DNA of 64,000 nt from Entamoeba invadens IP1 (taxonomy: Eukaryota > Evosea > Mastigamoebida > Endamoebidae): the NCBI RefSeq assembly GCF_000330505.1, contig NW_004440189.1, positions 660,654-724,653 on the forward strand, in the 5' to 3' direction. Of this stretch, positions 30,817-40,904 are shown in pieces. The notes below the pieces were generated by a model, which saw only the letters and a program-made list of their open reading frames with translations, was not told the origin of the DNA and ran no database searches. Position numbers and translations under genes: made by a program. How positions within the stretch are numbered: the first letter of the stretch is position 1; each line of letters starts with the position of its first letter.

Positions 30817-32061
30817 ATGGATGTCTACTTAACTCAAGTACCTCGTCGTCAAAAGTCACTTCCACAATCACAAATCCTTCAAGAGAAATACATCGACTCG
30901 ATAATAGACGAAGTGGAATTATCATCACAACAGTCCTTGGCAGATCAAGTCGGGTTTTTGTTCACACACACGGAGTATATGACCCCACACAGTATCGCCA
31001 AACACTTGAACATCTCCATTAATGAAGTTCAAAAATGTATACGAGAGTTCTACGCTACACCTCTGCGGAGTTCGTGTATTTCACGGTCTGTGATCGACGA
31101 CTCTTCTTACGTGACGGAAAATAGTGACGAGAAGAGTGAATGGCTCACCTTACAAAACCCAGTCCCCCAAACTGGAAATGATTCTTTTGTTTCGTTCAAA
31201 CGTTGTGTGGAAGATTTAATAGAGAACAAGACGGCACTGTCATGGAAAGGCGTATTGTCATTATCACACGACTACAACGTCTCTGAGTACATGAAGAATG
31301 CAAAAGTAAAAACGGTTGATGTTCAACAGACGTTTCGGTTGGTGTTGCCAACAAAAAGCGAGAAAGAGAAGGGGCGTGACATGATGTCTCGCGTTGAATT
31401 CGTCAAGCCAAGTCGTGTATTTTGCACTGAATTGGTTGGATACCAGGAGTACTTAGATAAGAAGAAAGTGACTAGCGTGTGGGTACCAAATCACCCAACC
31501 TATTTTAAAGTTGGGAGGGAATATGGGGAGTCGAAGGTGCTTGGTACTATTCGTGCTGATGGAGGATGTGTTGCGCCACTTGCGATTGTTTCGAGTGAGA
31601 AAGAGAAAAAGAAAATATTCAATGGTGGTCAGGACGTGACTCTGGTCGTCGAAGAGGATGGTGTCCTTACACGAGAGATTGTTGTACAGTATTTGAAGGA
31701 TTCCATGTTTGGTGAGGGAGAGTGTGATATCGTTGTTTTGATTGTGTCGGACTATTTTCGACGGTTCAAACTTGAAAGGGAAGATTGGAGCAAAAACGTG
31801 AAGATTCTATATATTGAGGAAGCTCTTGAAGACTCTTTCTTGCCTATGAGTAAGATGGTCAATTGCTTGATAGAGAAATACAAACGTAGTCTGATTAAGA
31901 AGAAGGAGGTCTGTAGTGTCGAGAAATGGCTAGGAGCTTTGAGGAAAACATTCACCGAAATGAGAGTCAAAGACGCGTTCAAGAGTATCGGAGTCGTCAT
32001 TGACGAGGAGTTCTGTCGGTTTGAAGACGTCGAAGATGAAGATTCTACAGAACTGTGTTGA
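30817..32061 (+). CDS. Domesticated pogo-like DDE transposase-derived protein
   Basis: 414 residues, intact. An N-terminal helix-turn-helix-like segment (LADQVGFLF, MTPHSIAKHLNISINEVQK) is followed from ~205 by a DDE_1-like core in the pogo/Tigger order: VFCTELVGYQEY, VTSVWVPNHPTYFKVG, VLGTIRADGGCVAPLAIVSS, KKKIFNGGQD, LTREIVVQYLKDSMF, VVLIVSDYFRRF, then PMSKMVNCLIEKYKRSL and WLGALRKTFTEMRVKDAFKS. By this alignment the first catalytic Asp is Glu (TEL), the second is kept (SDYF) and the third is lost (Lys in PMSKMV). It therefore looks catalytically dead but kept as a full-length gene with no inverted repeats at its borders, which suggests host use. The acidic C terminus is extra. Confidence 0.6.
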   Translation: MDVYLTQVPRRQKSLPQSQILQEKYIDSIIDEVELSSQQSLADQVGFLFTHTEYMTPHSIAKHLNISINEVQKCIREFYATPLRSSCISRSVIDDSSYVTENSDEKSEWLTLQNPVPQTGNDSFVSFKRCVEDLIENKTALSWKGVLSLSHDYNVSEYMKNAKVKTVDVQQTFRLVLPTKSEKEKGRDMMSRVEFVKPSRVFCTELVGYQEYLDKKKVTSVWVPNHPTYFKVGREYGESKVLGTIRADGGCVAPLAIVSSEKEKKKIFNGGQDVTLVVEEDGVLTREIVVQYLKDSMFGEGECDIVVLIVSDYFRRFKLEREDWSKNVKILYIEEALEDSFLPMSKMVNCLIEKYKRSLIKKKEVCSVEKWLGALRKTFTEMRVKDAFKSIGVVIDEEFCRFEDVEDEDSTELC

Positions 32062-33924
32062 TAATGAAATAAACCCAATCCTCAATTTTTTATTGGATTG
32101 TTGATTAGTTAATTAATTAGTTAAAATTGGCTTTTTTTTTATTAAACAAATCTTAAATAATATAGTTCAATTTTTATTATGTAAAAACGATAAACAAAAG
32201 AATTATATTGAATCAATTTTTTTTAATTATAAATGATAATATAATTATCATTATTTTACTAAAATGAAAGAGTGAAATAACAAAAAAAATCATATGTTAA
32301 AAATCAATGATATCTTTTAGATTATTATTTACACTAATATACATTACTTAACTAATAATAAGTATAAGATATATTTAAAAAAACAATAAAAAAGGTAAAA
32401 TTTGGCAAAAATTTGTCTATTTTTCTCAAATTTTTAATGAGTTTTTGGTGGGGTATTTAATTCATATCACTTTAGAAATAAAAATATTAAACACCAGAAA
32501 AAGAGTTTTATTTTCAAACCAAAATAAAATTTATTGGTCCCATTTTTTTCTAAAATAAAAAAACTGGATTAAGTGGTTGGCAAAAGCGATTTTTTTAACC
32601 AAACCTTGTACATTATTCTTTTAGTATAAATAGTATTAGAGTTAACATAAAATAATAATCAAAAAAATTAATTATGTCGCACAAACACTTCTTTAATAAT
32701 CGGGATTATTCACAAAAAAAAAGGTTGAGTTTTTAATAATGGTTATTATATGGTTTTGGTTTATTATTTTATATTATAATATTTATTTATAAATTTAAAA
32801 ATATGTTTGTTATTAAAGATTGCTAAAATAATGATTGGCTATTACCATCATAATATATTTGCCATACTTAATGGTAATATAATATAAAAATAAATTATCA
32901 ATATAAAAATCCATAGTTAATTTAATTACTGTCATTATTATAAAGACAATTTCAAATTAAATAATAATAATTTATAATAATATAATTATAATTTTAAACA
33001 ACATATTAATTTCATTTAATTTCATTCATAATTAAAAAGTAATTGAAAAAACCAAATGTGCACCTTTCTTCAATGCCAGAAATATATTATTTTGGAATAC
33101 ATTTTTTATATCAATTATTATTAATTTTGCATCAATTTGCAACAAAATAACGGGATTTCGAGTTTTTATTTATAACAAATGGAAATGTTATTTTAAACCA
33201 AATTTAGATGTTTCACTTTTTTGAACTTTTGGACTAGCTGAACTCTAAAATATATTTGATCGAAAAAAACTCATCTAAAAAATCCCCTTCAAAATAATAG
33301 TAAAATAATAATATATTTATAATATAAATATAGTTGTGTTTTTTTTGTATTTTAAAATGCGCACCTTAATTCAACAGAAAAACGTCATTGAAAAAAATTG
33401 TGCAAAATAATGAGATCTTTTTCTCTCAAAAAACGAATTAGACTTGACACTGAATGAGCATTTGCTGTTCTGAAATATCGAGGCAAAAATTAAGAGTGGC
33501 AATTAACAGCCACAAAATTGCAGAAAATAACAGTAACTTTACCAAATCAATAACAAAAATGGGAAAGAAAAGTAAAAATGCAGAATACTCCCTTTTTTGA
33601 TGCAGACAGAAAAAATACTACGGCGTATTTTGCGAAAACTTGGGAAGTGAGAATCCACAAAAAATACAATTCACAAGAAATCAACGAAAAAAAAAAGAAC
33701 AAACGCAAACATAGAATGAAGAAACAGGAAGGGTTAACTATAAATAACGACTGTTCGAAGGACAATCTGTAACCAAAATAATAGTAAAAGTCTAGTTATG
33801 TTGACTTTGGAATAGTTTTACACCTCTCGGAAATGAACGCAAGTTTTCTAAAACGTAGAACTAAATGGAAGGACTGCCGTTCCAAAACTGTGAATAAAAC
33901 CGAACTTTAATACTGAAACATAGT
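32062..33924. other. Long AT-rich intergenic stretch
   Basis: No supported gene in 1.86 kb. A Lys/Asn-rich 64-codon frame (33578-33772) overlaps an opposite frame of equal length and is not called. The last ~140 bp before 33925 are less AT-rich and contain CGAACTTTAAT, a GAAC-type promoter match for the next gene. Confidence 0.55.
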
Positions 33925-34515
33925 ATGCAGCGCGAACACAGGTGTTCAAAGAAGAACAACTCGGAGGTCTTCCGAGACAAGAGAAACTACCTTGTGACTC
34001 TCCAATCGGTCTTAATAGGACTCCTTAATAAACACTTTGAAGTCACAATCATCCCTCCAAAGAAACGGTCGACTGTCGCACTCCAAGTCTTCCACATAGG
34101 TGTTCTCAAAAGAGGCGAAGATGTCATCGACTTCGACTGCTTTACTACAAAGCGGCAAGAGGAGATCTTCAAGTGGGACTTAAAGAATGGAATCACACAG
34201 AAAACAGCGATGCGGCGACTTGCAAGAAATAAAGTGGAAGACCCAATTCAAATACTGATTGATGTTCTCAGAGAACTTGGGTACACATTCCACTCTGTGT
34301 TCACGTCCGGACAAAATGGAGCGCCAATAACCGAAAAGGTAATGAGCGTGACCACTCCTGAGAATGAAATACTTGGCAAAGAATATCTCATTCGAACCGG
34401 TGAAGAAATTCATCGCGCTATCCTCGCAAAACAGAGCAAAAACGAGACACTAATACTCTCGCTTGGGGACGAGGCACTCTCGTCTTACTTTGTTGCTAAA
34501 AGCTCTGAAATCTAA
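33925..34515 (+). CDS. Unknown protein, paralogue of the product of 23066-23692
   Basis: 196 residues with no recognised domain. It shares the central ~100 residues with the protein at 23066 (see there), including ITQKTAMRRLARNK and ILIDVLRELGY. GC content is clearly higher than in the flanks, a sign of selection on coding sequence. The ATG lies ~20 bp after GAACTTTAATACTG. The N terminus is basic (HRCSKKNN). The two copies are on opposite strands and about 10 kb apart, with a transposon-rich region between them. Confidence 0.72.
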   Translation: MQREHRCSKKNNSEVFRDKRNYLVTLQSVLIGLLNKHFEVTIIPPKKRSTVALQVFHIGVLKRGEDVIDFDCFTTKRQEEIFKWDLKNGITQKTAMRRLARNKVEDPIQILIDVLRELGYTFHSVFTSGQNGAPITEKVMSVTTPENEILGKEYLIRTGEEIHRAILAKQSKNETLILSLGDEALSSYFVAKSSEI

Positions 34516-36353
34516 TTTGTTCATGTTTTTGTGTTTTTGTTCTGTTTTGGTGCAACTTTACCATTTTTTGATATTTTCAACTGGGGTTTCACCATTTTGT
34601 ATGGTAATACCCAATCATTTTAACACATGTGCTGGGTTTGTCACCACAGTCCAAAACCTGCCGTTTTCTTTAAAATGGCATTACCTCACAGGACAAAACG
34701 TTCCAAATATTCTTTAGTAACAGTTTCTTGTATTTGCCGAAATACTACTGTTGAAATGACATTTTACGACTGTGTGGTTCATCAGATTTTTAATGGCAAA
34801 ATCGATTTTTTATTTCTTACCATTGAACGTTTGTTTCTTTTTGGATTTTACTTGTAAATGTTGATTTTGACTTGAGTTGCTTGCCTGAAATGTGATGGAA
34901 GAGGTATCCGTTGTCGACCATTCATAATTTTCCATTCCAACAGAATTGGGCCAAAAATTTATTTTTTTTTTATTTTTTTTTGGAAATTGAACTCTTGTTC
35001 ACATTGGAAGGTTCTCTTGTAAAAATCTAAAAATGAACTAAGATATCAATTATATTGTATGGTTTATGTTCTCTAAAATATTATAAAAATATAATTGAGT
35101 AAAACCCGATTGCATTTTAAGCCTGTTGTTTATTGTTTTCTATTTATACTAATGTTTTATTGTTATTAAAATAAGTGTAATGTTGAAAATGTTGTGTTTT
35201 TATTGCTTTTTTGGGTTTTTATTTTGTAGTTGAACACGTTGGCAAATTTCAAGCGGAATAGAAATAGAAATTATGGATTTTGATTGAATATAGGGTCTGT
35301 ATAAGAATGTTATTCAATTGCAACAAATAGAACATTGCTGTCCCTAAAATGATGTTAAAAAATAAAGTGCAATTCAATTGTAATTTGATTTTTTTGTTGT
35401 TGGGACAAACTTCACAATTTTCAAGTTAAATGTATTAATACTTATTGATCATTTAACTTGAATAATAAAGTTAATGGGTTGTTAATAAAAATAAAGGGTA
35501 ATTGAACTACTTTTTAGTTGATAATTATTCTTTTTCACGTTTTTGAAATACGAAACTGCACTAAATTCCTCATTTTGTTAAATATATTCAATAATAAAAT
35601 CTCCCCCAAAAAATTTCCAGTTTTATCAATAATGTTTGGTTCTTGTTTCCTTCAGTTTTTTCTTGTTAAATCAATATAAAAATTTAGTTTTGGTCTTCAC
35701 CTATCTTCTTTGCTATTTCATTTCAGCTATTTTGTATTTGTTCTTGGAGTTGTGACAAAACAGACCGACAATATAACAATAGAATCGTTTACTATAACAT
35801 AAATACATACATGTTGTCATAATTTAACTTGTACATACATTATGTTAAATTGAATGTAAATAATATATTCTGTTGTATACATTATTTTAAATTATAGAAC
35901 ATTATATATCTCATATTAGGTTACCAAAAAATCACAATTTATTCAAATAAATTATTGTCAAATGCTTATTAATTTTTAAACATTGTAACATAATAACATA
36001 AACATAACATAATAAACATACACTCATAAACACATTCTCAAGAGTGTATAATTTGTAATAAAATAAAAATCGTATTTATAATACAATTATACATTTTCTA
36101 TCACAAAATTTTTTTTTCTTTTGAATAATGTTTTTATAATCAAGAATGATATACTTAACAATAACAATTAATAAAAATACCCAAAGTCAAATTAATTTGT
36201 CTGTGTATGAATAATAAGAGCATAAACTTTTAATAGTAAAAGTGTTATAAAGAGAACCATTTCAATCGTCAACGAAAAAACAAATGAAAAATAGAAGAGA
36301 CTTTACTGTTTGTGCAACACAAACTCGAAAACGCAACTAAAAAAATAGAAGTC
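34516..36353. other. Long AT-rich intergenic stretch
   Basis: No supported gene. Plus frames at 34463-34717 and 34627-34857 lack any recognisable feature. A perfect 12-bp inverted repeat forms a hairpin at 35421-35461. Homopolymer tracts are common towards the Serinc start. Confidence 0.55.
35421..35461. repeat. Hairpin-forming inverted repeat
   Basis: TCAAGTTAAATG at 35421-35432 is the exact reverse complement of CATTTAACTTGA at 35450-35461, with a 17-base loop. Confidence 0.5.
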
Positions 36354-37676
36354 ATGCCTTGTTTGTCTTGTAAAAACTTCAACTTACTTGCCATCCGAAA
36401 TAAAGTAATCGAACTACTGAAAAAAGTGACACAAATATCTGGGGTGAAGGCAATGTATATTCTCCTCTTTTTCGGGTACAGTCTGATTGTTTACATCTTC
36501 AGCGACTTCATCAGTAAAATGCGTATCGCAAGTTGGTCGATGGGTAATAGTATTTCAAACTACATCTTCTTCTGCGCAACAAGTTCTGACGATGAAACGT
36601 TTGCCGAATGCTTTTCGCAGGTCATCTTATCGCGATGCATGGAGGCGTACTTCTGTTTCCACATGATCCTCTTCGCCATTTCATTTTTCATACAAAATGA
36701 ATCGCCAAGATCGCCATTTGTATTATTCCATGACGGGTATTGGTTCTTCAAAATAGTGTTAGTCACCCTTCTCTCAACAATGACATTTTTGTTACCAACG
36801 TGGGTCCACACAGTCTTCAATTATTTAGCCGCCGCTGGGGCTGTTCTTTTCTACTTGTATACGCTCATTTCGTTTCTCAACTTCGCTGCAATTTTCAATG
36901 TTAAAATGGTGAATAAGGTTAACACTAAAAGGTGCTTAGATCCATATGTAGTGTTATTACTTGGATCCTCAGTGTTGGCATTTTCATTAATGTTCATTCT
37001 CTCCATTTTCACGTTTGTAAAGTTCACCTCGATATCGACTGGTAAAGGGACTTGTAAATCAAAAGTGTACAACGGACTGTTTACCGCACTTAATATGGTC
37101 ATCTCAATCATTTCGACGATCATCTCGATGCTACCACGAGTGAGAGAGTACAAGCCAACGTCCGGTATTTTCCAGTCGAGTGTTGTTGCAGCATACACTT
37201 CGTATTTGTTGTTCACTGCAATCACCTCACAGCCTTGCTCTGAATTGAACGGATGTTGGGAAGTCACCGACTGTGCTGATAATTCGTCGCTTATGTCCAA
37301 CTACGATTGGATGTCGTTCCTCGGCATCTTCTTCACTGTTGCTGTTGTGGCTTACCAGGCTTATAGAAACTCGAATGAGATATCAGAGACTTCGATAATT
37401 GATGACCATTTACCCGACCAGGCGGATACATTGACTGGCAAAATCCAGAAGAGATATGTCTATTGGAAATTTCACATGGCAATGTGCGTTGCGACACTTT
37501 TCATGCTCCAAAACTTGAGCGACTGGTCGGTGTTTAAATATAACCCACCAAGAGTCGAAACGGGCAAATACGCATTCTTTGTGAAAGGAACAGTTTGCTT
37601 CCTTTGCCATATCCTCTACATATGGACCCTTGTAGCTCCAATAATCTTCCCCAAACGTAATTTTAGTAATATCTAA
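36354..37676 (+). CDS. Serine incorporator (Serinc/TDE1 family)
   Basis: 440 residues starting MPCLSCKNFN. The reading frame is open a little upstream, but only through a non-ATG codon. Around ten hydrophobic spans are visible, with family-like stretches SWSMGNSISNYIFFC, SPFVLFHDGYWFFKIVLV, the C-rich loop LNGCWEVTDCAD and a last part KFHMAMCVATLFMLQNLSDW plus KGTVCFLCHILYIWTLVAP. Serinc proteins sit in endomembranes or the plasma membrane and have been linked to serine-lipid supply and lipid scrambling. The length matches the family. It is the first gene after a gene-poor region. Confidence 0.88.
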   Translation: MPCLSCKNFNLLAIRNKVIELLKKVTQISGVKAMYILLFFGYSLIVYIFSDFISKMRIASWSMGNSISNYIFFCATSSDDETFAECFSQVILSRCMEAYFCFHMILFAISFFIQNESPRSPFVLFHDGYWFFKIVLVTLLSTMTFLLPTWVHTVFNYLAAAGAVLFYLYTLISFLNFAAIFNVKMVNKVNTKRCLDPYVVLLLGSSVLAFSLMFILSIFTFVKFTSISTGKGTCKSKVYNGLFTALNMVISIISTIISMLPRVREYKPTSGIFQSSVVAAYTSYLLFTAITSQPCSELNGCWEVTDCADNSSLMSNYDWMSFLGIFFTVAVVAYQAYRNSNEISETSIIDDHLPDQADTLTGKIQKRYVYWKFHMAMCVATLFMLQNLSDWSVFKYNPPRVETGKYAFFVKGTVCFLCHILYIWTLVAPIIFPKRNFSNI

Positions 37677-37830
37677 TTCAATGTTGTCTTTCTTTCTGTT
37701 CGTCATATGTACTTTTTTATTTGTTTTGCGTCTCAAAGTCTTATAGTAAATATTTAATTGTTTTATAATTATTTATAATACATAGTAACCAAACAACAAG
37801 AAAAGAAAAACTTGAAAAAAACTGTTGTTT

Positions 37831-39522
37831 ATGGCACCCCCACGTTTTACTCTAAAAGAATTGGGAACCATATCGGAATATATCACTGATATCACATCAA
37901 TCGAACGCTTTGTGTTTGTGAGTAAACTGTGTAAAAAGACATTTGACACGAAAGAGACGACTATTCTGCCACAAGTCGACACCCATGTCATGACCCCTAT
38001 CGAACTCACAGTCAACAGAACAATGCAACTTTTAAAGGTTTTAAAATACTTTCCGTCTGCTAAGTGCCTTCAATGCGATACTGACACAATCCGAATCATC
38101 CCAGAAGGAGTCTTTCCTCATTACTCTCAAATTGAAATTAATGAAAGCGAAGAACCTTTGTTGGTCAAAGAGCAGATGCTCCTCATCAAAACCCTTGCTC
38201 CGAAAATCACTAGTCTCTCGCTTAAGATCGACGAGGACTCGAATGACTTCCCCGATGAAATGGACTTTGCAGAGATGACACAACTCAGGTACTTGAGTGT
38301 TCTCTTTTCACAGAACGAAGTTATTGACTTCCCCCAAAAAGAAGAAGAACAACAAACATTCTGCTTCTCGAAGCTCTATGAGTTAAGAGATGTCCCAACA
38401 CTTCAAACACTCTCAGTAAGTTGCGAACAAACAACTGCGATACTCTTAGCACCGATATTTAGAGAGTTGCAATGTGTCGTTAATGTCATTTTACTTTATT
38501 CAGAAGACGACGTTGATAAAGTGCGAGAGGTGATGCCAAACAACGTGATTGTGTGTTGCGAGTATGACAGCACCATGTGTGAGTACACACGACGGCAAAC
38601 AGTTATCATGGAGCACGACGGACTCTCGGCGAAGATGGAGACCCTTGGAGAAATGCACTTATTTGAAGAATTGATGGAAGACTCGCTCACTCGCAAATTG
38701 GTGTTATACGAAACGATACCAAAGTGGATGAAAGTTGTTGACTTGACAACATACACACACATCCAAGAACTTCAAATAGAAGGGAAAGTGCCAGTCACAC
38801 AAGTCAATATACCAACAAGTGTAAGTTCACTGAAGCTCTTGACTAATGGATATTGCATTACTAATTTACAAGACGCTAATTTGGAAGAACTCAGACTTGA
38901 TGGATGCGATGTAAACCCTAATGTGTTTGCAACACAACCGCTCAGAGCTATGGAATTGAAAGGGTGTAACATCAAAACAACATTCTTATTGCCAAACACA
39001 CTCACGAGATTTTCGATAACGGATTCTGATATACAAGTCCAACTGAATGATGGGCTCATCGAATTGGAAGTTGGTAATTACTCAAAGTCGTCTTCTCTTG
39101 TCCTACCTCAGAGCTTAGAAGTGCTTTCAATAGAGTCGAATGTTTCAATGTTATCTGCTGTGCGTCTCAAACACTTGGATATATCAAAGATGGTAGTTAA
39201 CACTGATTTATATCCGACAAGTTTGACATCATTACGAGTGTTGATGGGCGTCGGAAGAAAGCAAATTGACTTACTCCGGTTTCAAAAACTTGAGCGACTG
39301 AGTATCATAGTGTGCGACATGGTGAAGAGAATAGTCCTCCCGCACTCCCTGAAGTATTTGATGGTTTATGGGTGCAAAGAAATCATCGCGTTTGATAACA
39401 TGAAGAATGGGAATCTGTCCGAACTGTGTGTGACGGAGTGCAACAACTTGCGGTTGAAGATTCCGAAAAGTGTGAAGCGGTGTTTTGTTGACATTCCGTC
39501 GTCAGCCTGTGTGAAATACTGA
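37831..39522 (+). CDS. Leucine-rich repeat protein with F-box-like N terminus
   Basis: 563 residues starting MAPPRFTLKELG. The frame extends 6 bases further only through TTG. The N-terminal SIERFVFVSKLCKK is like the F-box-like start of many Entamoeba LRR proteins. From ~310 onward there are irregular leucine-rich units, such as LEELRLDGCDVNPNVF, LRAMELKGCNIKTTFLLP, LTRFSITDSDIQV, LEVLSIESNVSML, LKHLDISKM, LKYLMVYGCKEI, and LSELCVTECNNL. They have the spacing of BspA-like/treponemal LRRs. Such repeats serve binding, and the partner is unknown. It is close (110 bp) to the next start. Confidence 0.75.
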   Translation: MAPPRFTLKELGTISEYITDITSIERFVFVSKLCKKTFDTKETTILPQVDTHVMTPIELTVNRTMQLLKVLKYFPSAKCLQCDTDTIRIIPEGVFPHYSQIEINESEEPLLVKEQMLLIKTLAPKITSLSLKIDEDSNDFPDEMDFAEMTQLRYLSVLFSQNEVIDFPQKEEEQQTFCFSKLYELRDVPTLQTLSVSCEQTTAILLAPIFRELQCVVNVILLYSEDDVDKVREVMPNNVIVCCEYDSTMCEYTRRQTVIMEHDGLSAKMETLGEMHLFEELMEDSLTRKLVLYETIPKWMKVVDLTTYTHIQELQIEGKVPVTQVNIPTSVSSLKLLTNGYCITNLQDANLEELRLDGCDVNPNVFATQPLRAMELKGCNIKTTFLLPNTLTRFSITDSDIQVQLNDGLIELEVGNYSKSSSLVLPQSLEVLSIESNVSMLSAVRLKHLDISKMVVNTDLYPTSLTSLRVLMGVGRKQIDLLRFQKLERLSIIVCDMVKRIVLPHSLKYLMVYGCKEIIAFDNMKNGNLSELCVTECNNLRLKIPKSVKRCFVDIPSSACVKY

Positions 39523-39632
39523 AATAGAAATAATTGACGCCCCCATTTTCAAAAAGAGAAAACGAACTTTCAAAGGACAGAAAAACTTCAGAAAAAGATA
39601 AAAATAAAAAAACTAGAAATTTTGATTTGGCG

Positions 39633-40637
39633 ATGAGTAGCCGCAAGTCTTTAGCTTTCCAAGAAATGACGAAACCAAACAACAGACTCAAAGAAAAAAG
39701 AGACACACAACTGAAAGACACTCAACCGCTCCGAAAAGAAATGGAAATGGACGACCCATTCGTCGAAGACGCGGAGGTACGCCCGTCGATAAGAAAATCC
39801 GCTATACCCCTTGACAAAAAAGAAACTCCAAATTGGGTAACGGGGGAAGGCAAAGTGTCGGGACTTGAAATATTAAAGGGACTCACTACACAACAACTTG
39901 TTATCTCAAACGAAGCGGAAATAGTCTTGGACAAAAGTGATAGCCAGAAAACTATTATAGCGGAACCTGGGGATACAGCAAAGAGAATCAAATCAGTGGA
40001 TTTCCCACACGTGGAACGCAAACAGAAGACTCACATTATACAAGAACAAAAAATGGAAGAAGAAATACTCGACAAAGAGAAGGTCAACAATGACATAGCA
40101 GAAAATGAATTTCAGATGGAAGAAGAATCACTCACTGCTTCAATGATTCCATTCCCAACAGAAGATGTCGTTCAGAAAATCGAAGAAAACATCCCGAAAC
40201 GAGAAACACAAAAGGACCAATTAAGTCTTCGCAAAGATCTTGCAACACAACCAAAAATTAACGCCACTACTAAAATCGTGATCCCACAAATGACCTGCCA
40301 TAAAGTACTTCCTCCTTCTTATCAATCCGACCTCATTCGACAAGACCCAGACATATACTTTCAACTCAATATGAATAATGTTTATAAAAAAAAGGGCGAC
40401 GCTGACAAACAAACTCAACCCAACATGGAACCACTCAAAAATAAGGGTAATGTCCCAAGTCCTGTCCAAACCCCTTTCCAAAAATCATTGGAGGGTAGCT
40501 CTTTACAAGAGAGGATCAACACAAGAAAGAATAATTCATGCAGTACACACACCACACCCAGTTTTACACGTACAAGTAGTTGTGGAAATGGACCCAATGT
40601 TGTACCAAAGAAGAGTACGACACTGCCAAATTTTTGA
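39633..40637 (+). CDS. Disordered, charged hypothetical protein
   Basis: 334 residues from the first ATG (MSSRKSLAFQEMTK). The open frame begins ~100 bp earlier but without ATG. The composition is Lys/Glu/Gln/Thr-rich with no predicted fold: many KE, QK and TT runs and short Pro-rich segments (VPSPVQTPF, HTTPSFTRTSS) near the C terminus. No domain is recognised. It lies between the LRR gene and UTP25 on the same strand, which may be chance. Confidence 0.6.
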   Translation: MSSRKSLAFQEMTKPNNRLKEKRDTQLKDTQPLRKEMEMDDPFVEDAEVRPSIRKSAIPLDKKETPNWVTGEGKVSGLEILKGLTTQQLVISNEAEIVLDKSDSQKTIIAEPGDTAKRIKSVDFPHVERKQKTHIIQEQKMEEEILDKEKVNNDIAENEFQMEEESLTASMIPFPTEDVVQKIEENIPKRETQKDQLSLRKDLATQPKINATTKIVIPQMTCHKVLPPSYQSDLIRQDPDIYFQLNMNNVYKKKGDADKQTQPNMEPLKNKGNVPSPVQTPFQKSLEGSSLQERINTRKNNSCSTHTTPSFTRTSSCGNGPNVVPKKSTTLPNF

Positions 40638-40904
40638 TTAGTAAACAAAGGAAAAGCTATAATATTAGTAAATTCATCATAATGAATAGTTTTTAGTTTT
40701 ATTGTTCGTTGGATTGTAATGACCATTCAGACCAAATTATTAGGGTTGTCTTCTCAAAAAATATTTACTTTGAATAGTTTTATGATAGTAATTTAATCAA
40801 TAAGATATAGTTTAAGAACAGGCACGTGTTTGAAATACTCATTTGAAAAGAAAATAATAATTTTTTAAAGAAGATCAACAAGGAATTTGAAAGAACAGAG
40901 AGAG

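Noticed and set aside
33578..33772. 64-codon Lys/Asn-rich plus frame
   Set aside because: Overlapped by an equally long frame on the other strand. No promoter-like context or family.
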